DNA from: JBBROS01 sp965260935 | Lineage (GTDB): Bacteria > Pseudomonadota > Alphaproteobacteria > Acetobacterales > Acetobacteraceae | Length of the DNA: 64,000 nucleotides | NCBI GenBank assembly: GCA_965260935.1 | Contig: OZ253374.1 | Span: 1,116,001 to 1,180,000 of the forward strand | Direction: 5' to 3' | Part shown: positions 59,041 through 64,000 of the stretch, piece after piece | Layout: the number at the start of each line of letters is the position of its first letter | Numbering within the stretch: the stretch's first letter is position 1 | Program-made: the position numbers and the translations under genes | Notes under the pieces: model-generated | Database searches by the model: none | Told to the model about the DNA's origin: nothing | The model's input: only the letters and a program-made list of their open reading frames with translations

Positions 59041-60678
59041 ATGCTCGGGCTTATGCAACGCCAACCGCTGCTCGTCTCCTCCATCCTGACCCACGCCGCG
59101 CGGCACCATGCCACGGCCGAAGTCGTCTCGCGCGAGGCCGACGGGGAGGTCACCCGCGCCACATACGAGGCTATTGAGCGCCGCGCCCGCCGGCTGGCCC
59201 GCGCGCTGCAGGGCCTTGGCGTGCAGCCGTCCGACCGGGTCGCCACCCTGGCCTGGAACAGCCAGCGCCACCTTGAGCTGTACTACGCCGTGTCCGGGAT
59301 GGGCAGCATCGTGCATACCGTGAACCCACGCCTCGCCCCGGACGACATCGCGCATATCCTCAACGACGCCGGCAGTGTCGTGCTTTGCGCCGATCCAGGC
59401 TTTGCCCCGCTGGTTGGCCAGCTCTTGCCCGATCTTCCCGCGCTGCGCCACGTTGTCGTGCTCTGCGCCGCGGATGCCATGCCGCCGTTCGGATCGGCGC
59501 GGCAAACTGTCCACTGCTACGAGACGCTGCTCGGCGGCGCGTCCGAGGCGTTCGACTGGCCTCGCCTCGACGAGGACCTCGCCAGCGCCTTGTGCTACAC
59601 CAGCGGCACCACCGGGCGGCCCAAGGGGGTGCTCTACAGCCATCGCAGCACGCTGATTCATGCCTATGCCGCCAACATGGCCGACATTTTCGGCACCCGC
59701 GCCATCGACCGCGTCATGCCGGTGGTGCCCATGTTCCATGTCAACGGCTGGGGCATTCCTTATACGGCGCCCATGGCGGGCGCCAGTTTGGTCATGCCGG
59801 GGCGGCAGCTCGACGGCGCCTCGGTGCAGAGCCTGCTGAACGACGAGCGCGTCACGATCTCCGCCGGGGTGCCGACCGTCTGGATGGGCCTTTTGCAGCA
59901 CCTGCGCAGCACCGGCGGCAGGCTTACGACGCTGAAACGCCTGGTCTGCGGCGGCTCCGCCTGCCCGCCCATGCTGATCGACAGCTTCCGCGAGGAGTAC
60001 GGCGTTCAGGTGGACCATGCCTGGGGCATGACCGAGACGAGCCCGCTCGGCACCGCCTATGCCCACAAGCCCAGTTTCGACAGCCTGCCCGCGGAAGAGC
60101 GCGCGCGCATTCCTTACAAGCAGGGCCGGGCCATGCCGGGGCTTGAGATGCGCATCGTTGACGAGAACAACGCGGAGCTGCCCTGGGATGGGACGACCTT
60201 CGGCAACCTGGTCGTCCGCGGCCCCTGGATCGCGCAGCGGTATTACCGCGCCGAGGAGGATGCGACCGATGCCGAGGGCTGGTTCGCCACCGGGGATGTC
60301 GCCACCATCGACGCGCACGGCAACATGGAGATCACCGACCGCACTAAGGACATCGTCAAGTCCGGGGGCGAGTGGATCAGCTCCATACAGCTCGAGAACA
60401 TCGCCGTCGGCCACCCGGACGTGGCCGAGGCCGCCATCGTCGCCGTCCGTCACCCAAAGTGGGACGAGCGCCCGTTGCTGATCGTGACTGCCAGGCCCGG
60501 CTGCGTCATCGATCCGGCGGCGCTGCTGGCGATGTATCAGGGCCGGGTTGCCAAATGGTGGGTCCCCGACGAGGTGGCCGTGGTTGACGAGTTGCCGCAC
60601 ACCGCTACGGGCAAGCTGAACAAGCTCGCGCTACGGCAGCGGTTCCGCGATTTCCAGCTCGCCTCCGCGGCGGAGTAG
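59041..60678 (+). CDS. Fatty-acyl-CoA ligase (AlkK-like)
   Basis: A 545-aa AMP-forming ligase that activates a medium- or long-chain acid. The AMP-binding motif is CYTSGTTGRPKGVLYSHRS, with WGMTETSPLGT, TGDVATIDAHG and the C-terminal lysine motif in ATGKLNKLALRQRF. FHVNGWGIPY and GAGVPT-like ISAGVPTVWMGLLQ are typical of the AlkK/medium-chain subgroup. It is divergent from the MBL gene and alone on its strand. Confidence 0.92.
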   Translation: MLGLMQRQPLLVSSILTHAARHHATAEVVSREADGEVTRATYEAIERRARRLARALQGLGVQPSDRVATLAWNSQRHLELYYAVSGMGSIVHTVNPRLAPDDIAHILNDAGSVVLCADPGFAPLVGQLLPDLPALRHVVVLCAADAMPPFGSARQTVHCYETLLGGASEAFDWPRLDEDLASALCYTSGTTGRPKGVLYSHRSTLIHAYAANMADIFGTRAIDRVMPVVPMFHVNGWGIPYTAPMAGASLVMPGRQLDGASVQSLLNDERVTISAGVPTVWMGLLQHLRSTGGRLTTLKRLVCGGSACPPMLIDSFREEYGVQVDHAWGMTETSPLGTAYAHKPSFDSLPAEERARIPYKQGRAMPGLEMRIVDENNAELPWDGTTFGNLVVRGPWIAQRYYRAEEDATDAEGWFATGDVATIDAHGNMEITDRTKDIVKSGGEWISSIQLENIAVGHPDVAEAAIVAVRHPKWDERPLLIVTARPGCVIDPAALLAMYQGRVAKWWVPDEVAVVDELPHTATGKLNKLALRQRFRDFQLASAAE

Positions 60679-60824
60679 GAGGCGCGGCGTTGCAGCGGAG
60701 ACCACGGCTTATTCCGGTTGATCACGCATCCGTGCGCGCGTAGGCCGGCTGCCGTACGCTAGCCTCGTTCCGCGGGCCTTGCGGCTGCCTGCCGCGGCCC
60801 CCCAACGAGAAGGGGAGCGAAAAG

Positions 60825-61607
60825 ATGATCGACGCTGTCACTGCTGGAACAGTCCGAACGGACGAGCCGACCATTCGGCAGATCGGCTGGCCTGACCTGA
60901 AGGGCGCCTTGGCCGACGGCTATGCCGATTTCATGGCGATCCCGACCCAGCTCGTGTTCCTGTGCCTGATCTACCCGGTTGTTGGGTTCGCGGCGGCCCG
61001 TGCGGCGGACGGCGCGTTCCTGCCGATGCTCTTCCCGCTCACGGCCGGCTTGTCGTTGATGGGGCCGCTGCTGGCCGTCGGCACCTACGAGATCAGCCGG
61101 CGCAGGGAGGCTGGCCTGCCGGTATCCTGGTTGAACGCGTTCAGCGTCTTGCGTTCGCCGGCCATCGTTTCCCTTATCATGATGGGGTTTCTGTTGCTGG
61201 CCGTGTTCTTTATCTGGCTCGGATGCGCCCGGGCGATCTATGCCGCGACTGTCGGCCCGGAGACGCCGAGCAGTATCGGCGGGCTGATCGCGACGGCGCT
61301 GCAGACGCCGGGCGGGCATCAGCTCGTCATCTGGGGCAACCTGGCCGGCCTGTTGTTCGCCATCGTCGTGCTAGCGGTCTCCGTTATCTCGATCCCGATG
61401 CTGCTGGACCGGCAATGCTCGCCCTTTGTCGCGATCCTGACCTCGGTGCGGGCCGTGACGCGCAACCCGGCGACGATGGCGGTCTGGGGATTGATCGTTG
61501 CCGGTTTACTGGCCGCGGGAAGCATTCCGTTCTTTGTCGGCCTCGCGGTCGTGATGCCGATCCTTGGCCATGCCACGTGGCACCTGTATAGGCGGACCGT
61601 GGTGTGA
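60825..61607 (+). CDS. DUF2189 membrane protein
   Basis: A 260-aa membrane protein of the DUF2189 family, with about six helices (for example SLIMMGFLLLAVFFIWLG and LAGLLFAIVVLAVSVISIPML). The N-terminal WPDLKGALADGYADFMA and GTYEISRRREAG are family-typical. GGGGAG precedes the ATG. Family function is unknown; homologues occur near oxidase genes, but not here. Confidence 0.85.
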   Translation: MIDAVTAGTVRTDEPTIRQIGWPDLKGALADGYADFMAIPTQLVFLCLIYPVVGFAAARAADGAFLPMLFPLTAGLSLMGPLLAVGTYEISRRREAGLPVSWLNAFSVLRSPAIVSLIMMGFLLLAVFFIWLGCARAIYAATVGPETPSSIGGLIATALQTPGGHQLVIWGNLAGLLFAIVVLAVSVISIPMLLDRQCSPFVAILTSVRAVTRNPATMAVWGLIVAGLLAAGSIPFFVGLAVVMPILGHATWHLYRRTVV

Positions 61608-61613
61608 CGCCGG

Positions 61614-62276
61614 TTACTGGTTGGCCGCCGCGAAGGCGCCGAATGCGTAGGCCTGCGGCGGGATCGCGCCGAACTTGACGCCGGGCGGCGGCCAAGGCGC
61701 GTAAGGCCCTGTTGACGCCGAGGCAACGGCGGATGCGGGCGCTTGGCCGAACACCCGCCGCTGATATGCGTCGCCGAGCTCTCGCGTTTGCGAGTGGTAC
61801 CATGCCGTGGCCAGGGTCCATTCCCCCGCCCGCGCGTAGAGGCTGCGCAAGAACCTGGCCGCGTAGGCCGCGTTGGTCGGCGGGTCGAACGCCGCATCGA
61901 GGTTGGCGAAGGCCGTTGGATGATGCAGCAGGTTGATCTGCATGCAGCCGACATCCACCGACTTGATCCCGCCTGCCTGGATGGCTTAAACGGCCGCTGT
62001 CGCCTCGGCCTTGGTGTCGAAAAAGCGGCCGACGCCGCCGACGTTGATCGTCCATGGCCAAGGCCGGATCCGACCGGTTGCCGGGTCGAGCCGCCCACTT
62101 TCCACCCGCGCGACCGATGGGAGCAGCGCCGCCGGGATGGGCGCAAGGCGGATTTTTGCGATGGCGCGTTCGCATAGGTCGAACGGCGTTTCCGTTGCGG
62201 CGGCCCTATGCCGGGCAGACGCCGATCCGGCCGCTGCGAGGCCAAGCAGCGCCCATGCCCATACCAAGCGACGCAT
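61614..62276 (-). pseudogene. Lytic transglycosylase gene with an in-frame stop
   Basis: Reading through a TAA at 61986-61988, the frame gives a complete soluble transglycosylase-type protein of about 220 residues: signal peptide MRRLVWAWALLGLAAAGSAS, the catalytic Glu in LPSVARVESGRLD, the WPWTINVGG stretch, then after the stop SVDVGCMQINLLHHP and the rest of the domain. The stop replaces what is probably CAA or a similar sense codon between AAV and AIQAGG. The gene is therefore broken by a single base change, or the site is a sequence error; an N-terminal 96-residue fragment and a C-terminal fragment remain. Confidence 0.8.
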
Positions 62277-62296
62277 CCCCAGCCCTCCGCTCGATG

Positions 62297-63436
62297 TCAG
62301 GCCGCGATCAAGCCGCCGAGCCGCGCCAGGGCAGCGAGGTGCGCGTCGGTGTCGCCGAACCCGCGCTCGATCATGGTCATGCGCTTGAACGCGTGGCCGA
62401 CGGCGTATTCCATCGTCACGCCGATGCCGCCGTGCAACTGGATCGCTTCCTGCCCGATGTGCCGCCCGCTGCGCCCGATCTGGATCTTCGCGGCGTGGAT
62501 GGCCCGACGCCGCTCGTTCGCGTCGTCGGAACCCGCCATCACCGTCCCATACAGCGCCATGCTGCGTGCCTGCTCTAGCGAGACGTACATGTCGACCGCC
62601 CGGTGCTGCAGCGCCTGGTTCTCGCCGATCGCCCGCCCGAACTGCTTGCGCGTCTTCAGGTAGTCCACCGTCATGCCGTGCATCAGCTCCATGATGCCGA
62701 CAGCCTCGGCGCAAAGGGCGGCGATAGCCTCGTCCTCGGCGCGTTCCAGCGCCGGCAAGGCTCCTTCCGGGTCGCCGAGCGGTTTCGCTTGCGCGTTGTC
62801 GAAGGTGATCTCGGCGGCGCGCAATCCGTCCTGGGTTGGGTAGGACCTCCTGGACACGCCCGGCTGCCCGGCCTCCACGGCGAACAGCCCGATGCCCATC
62901 CGCTCCCGCTCGCCCCCCGACGAGCGCGCGCTGACCAGCAGCGTGTCGGCGCTGTCGCCGTTGAGCACCAGGCTTTTGGCTCCGGACACCAGCCATGTGC
63001 CGCCGTCCTGCCGGGCCGTCGTTTTCACGTCGTTCAGGCTGTAACGCGCCTGCCGCTCGGCTTGGGCAAGGGCGAGAACGCGAGACCCTTCGATCAGGCC
63101 GGGCAGGATTTCCGCCCGCTCATCCTTGGTTGCGCCGTGGCGGAGCAGGGCGCCGCAGAGCACGACGCCCGGGAAGTACGGCTCGACTACCAGGCCGCGG
63201 CCGCACGCTTCCATGACCAGCGCCGTCTCGACCGGGCCGCCGCCGAACCCCTGCTCATTTTCCGGGAACGGCAAGCCGAGCAAGCCGAGCTCGGCGAATG
63301 CCGCCCAAATCTCGTCGCTCCAGCCCTTCGGCTGCGACCGGTAGGCACGCCGGGCTTCGAACCCGTAGCGATCCTGGATCAGCCGGCCGACGCTGTCCTT
63401 GAGCAGGCGCTGTTCATCGCTGAGGTCAAAATCCAC
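62297..63436 (-). CDS. Acyl-CoA dehydrogenase family protein
   Basis: A 379-aa flavoenzyme introducing a double bond in an acyl-CoA. It has FDLSDEQRLLKDSVGRL at the start, the substrate-domain GLPFPENEQGFGGG, and the C-terminal FAD-binding RKQFGRAIGENQALQHR and IQLHGGIGVTMEYAVGHAFKR. The start GTG at 63436 has AGGA seven bases upstream; the ORF extends further but the family pattern begins here. The substrate cannot be told. Confidence 0.92.
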   Translation of the reverse strand: MDFDLSDEQRLLKDSVGRLIQDRYGFEARRAYRSQPKGWSDEIWAAFAELGLLGLPFPENEQGFGGGPVETALVMEACGRGLVVEPYFPGVVLCGALLRHGATKDERAEILPGLIEGSRVLALAQAERQARYSLNDVKTTARQDGGTWLVSGAKSLVLNGDSADTLLVSARSSGGERERMGIGLFAVEAGQPGVSRRSYPTQDGLRAAEITFDNAQAKPLGDPEGALPALERAEDEAIAALCAEAVGIMELMHGMTVDYLKTRKQFGRAIGENQALQHRAVDMYVSLEQARSMALYGTVMAGSDDANERRRAIHAAKIQIGRSGRHIGQEAIQLHGGIGVTMEYAVGHAFKRMTMIERGFGDTDAHLAALARLGGLIAA

Positions 63437-63525
63437 GGGCGCTTCCTTTCGTATCGAGAGGGCGAAGCTAGCCCAATCTGGCCAGCCCGCCACCTCAACA
63501 GAAGCGCGTCATACGCCAGAAAAGT

Positions 63526-63690
63526 TTACAAACCCTGTTTGGCGTCCTTCGCGGTGTTGCTGATCGACCTGCCGGCCGCGCTCGTGTCCTTGCCCAGACC
63601 CTCCGTCGTGTTGCAGGCCGACAGCAGCGGCGCCACCGCCGTTAAAGCGAGAAGCACGATCAAGGCCCGCGCGGCGCTGGAAACGGTCAT
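63526..63690 (-). CDS. Entericidin A/B-type lipoprotein (54 aa)
   Basis: A 54-aa lipoprotein: signal MTVSSAARALIVLLALTAV, lipobox LLSAC with Cys26, then NTTEGLGKDTSAAGRSISNTAKDAKQ, the entericidin pattern. GGGAG precedes the ATG. Entericidins are small outer-membrane-associated antidote/toxin-like lipoproteins linked to stress. It lies upstream of the acyl-CoA dehydrogenase gene on the same strand. Confidence 0.87.
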   Translation of the reverse strand: MTVSSAARALIVLLALTAVAPLLSACNTTEGLGKDTSAAGRSISNTAKDAKQGL

Positions 63691-63778
63691 TGGTAACTCC
63701 CGAAAAATGCACGTGGTTTACGACGAAGGGATTGTTACGCCATAGCCGCAGAACCGTAAACTCCCGGCAAACATCAAG

Positions 63779-63835
63779 ACCCTTATCTGGACTGGCAATT
63801 GACGCCCTGACTGTTCCAGTCAGGGCGATTGCAGT
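63779..63835. repeat. Palindromic intergenic repeat, copy C
   Basis: Copy C begins GACCCTTAT, then runs directly into CTGGACTGGCAATTGACGCC; compared with copy A, hairpin 1 is missing, as if a 40-base deletion had occurred between two ATC triplets. Hairpin 2 is kept: CGCCCTGACT with AGTCAGGGCG, loop GTTCC. The outer stem has CAAT/ATTG where copy A has CCAT/ATGG, so both sides changed together and pairing is kept. Confidence 0.88.
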
Positions 63836-63956
63836 CTAGTGTCCCGGTTCAGAAATTCGTTGTGCTGAAATTGCGTGCCTCGGGACACTAGATCTTTGTT
63901 TTCGTGGCCTGCTTATCCCAGAAGTTCGAAGGCGAACTTCTGGGGCAGGACACTAG
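63836..63956. repeat. Nested inverted repeats with three GGACACTAG copies
   Basis: CTAGTGTCCCG (63836-63846) pairs perfectly with CGGGACACTAG (63881-63891), and inside it TTCAG/CTGAA forms a second stem. To the right, CCCAGAAGTTCG (63917-63928) pairs with CGAACTTCTGGG (63933-63944), extended by CCTGC/GCAGG. GGACACTAG recurs at 63948-63956. It may be a strong terminator/insulator set or the ends of a small non-autonomous element. Confidence 0.65.
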
Positions 63957-63958
63957 CC

Positions 63959-64000
63959 ATGACCACCGATGCCGGCCATCGAGCTTTGCCGCACGAACCG
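63959..64000 (+). CDS. Possible start of a gene cut by the window edge
   Basis: An ATG at 63959 opens MTTDAGHRALPHEP and runs off the right edge. There is no clear ribosome binding site at normal spacing (AGGA lies about ten bases before). The frame is open to the window end, but 14 codons are too few to identify anything. Confidence 0.25.
   Translation, partial: MTTDAGHRALPHEP

Overview
The window is GC-rich, densely packed and typical of an alphaproteobacterium. The hopanoid genes, class I PHA synthase, type 2 (short) argC, and the alaC-hom-glpX-recJ order suggest Rhodospirillales, probably an Acetobacteraceae-like organism. This is an inference from gene content; there is no rRNA in the window.

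Region 1 (1-12.2 kb) is a hopanoid locus. It holds hpnN (+) and a minus-strand run dxs-hpnM-hpnI-hpnJ-hpnK, then hpnH (+) and hpnG (-). Together these supply isoprenoid precursor, extend the C30 hopanoid with adenosine (HpnH), remove adenine (HpnG), decorate bacteriohopanetetrol with a sugar or cyclitol ether (HpnI, HpnK, HpnJ) and move hopanoids to the outer membrane (HpnN, HpnM). A near-perfect parS centromere site lies inside hpnJ. hpnG sits in a chain of six minus-strand ORFs (10.5-14.0 kb) that each overlap the next by 4 nt: a secreted SH3 protein, a three-piece nitrile/thiocyanate hydratase, hpnG and a ureohydrolase.

Region 2 (14-25 kb) holds a low-GC acetyltransferase, a DsrE-like protein, a MoeB/ThiF enzyme, queC, a DedA protein, a peptide-type binding protein with an SDR and a thioesterase, a YetF-like protein, a NitT/TauT-type ABC transporter, and tRNA-Leu(CAG) directly before a ribonuclease D gene. 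Region 3 (25-31 kb) is a compact acyl-CoA operon: DUF35, thiolase, ADP-forming CoA ligase, CoA-transferase A/B and enoyl-CoA hydratase. It is followed by a host-attachment-type protein and an FtsH paralogue.

Region 4 (33.4-36.0 kb) is a lower-GC islet between ftsH and tRNA-Glu(TTC). It carries a complete IS630-family element with TA target duplications and a frameshifted transposase, inserted in what looks like a gene for a small membrane protein. Region 5 (36-49 kb) is core metabolism: recJ, glpX, hom, alaC (with a DUF4160/DUF2442 pair inserted between alaC and hom), phaC, gamma-carbonic anhydrase, argC, rpsI and rplM.

Region 6 (48-64 kb) holds an amidohydrolase, a beta-carbonic anhydrase/SulP pair, an NRAMP-like transporter, DUF1328, tRNA-His(GTG), an aromatic-degradation cluster (fumarylacetoacetase, DUF2783, FAD hydroxylase, metallo-beta-lactamase), an acyl-CoA ligase, DUF2189, a lytic transglycosylase gene with an internal stop, an acyl-CoA dehydrogenase and an entericidin. 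A family of palindromic intergenic repeats occurs at about 20.1, 54.4 and 63.8 kb, and its stems are kept by paired base changes. Several genes too short for ordinary ORF cut-offs (51-57 aa lipoproteins and membrane proteins) are included.
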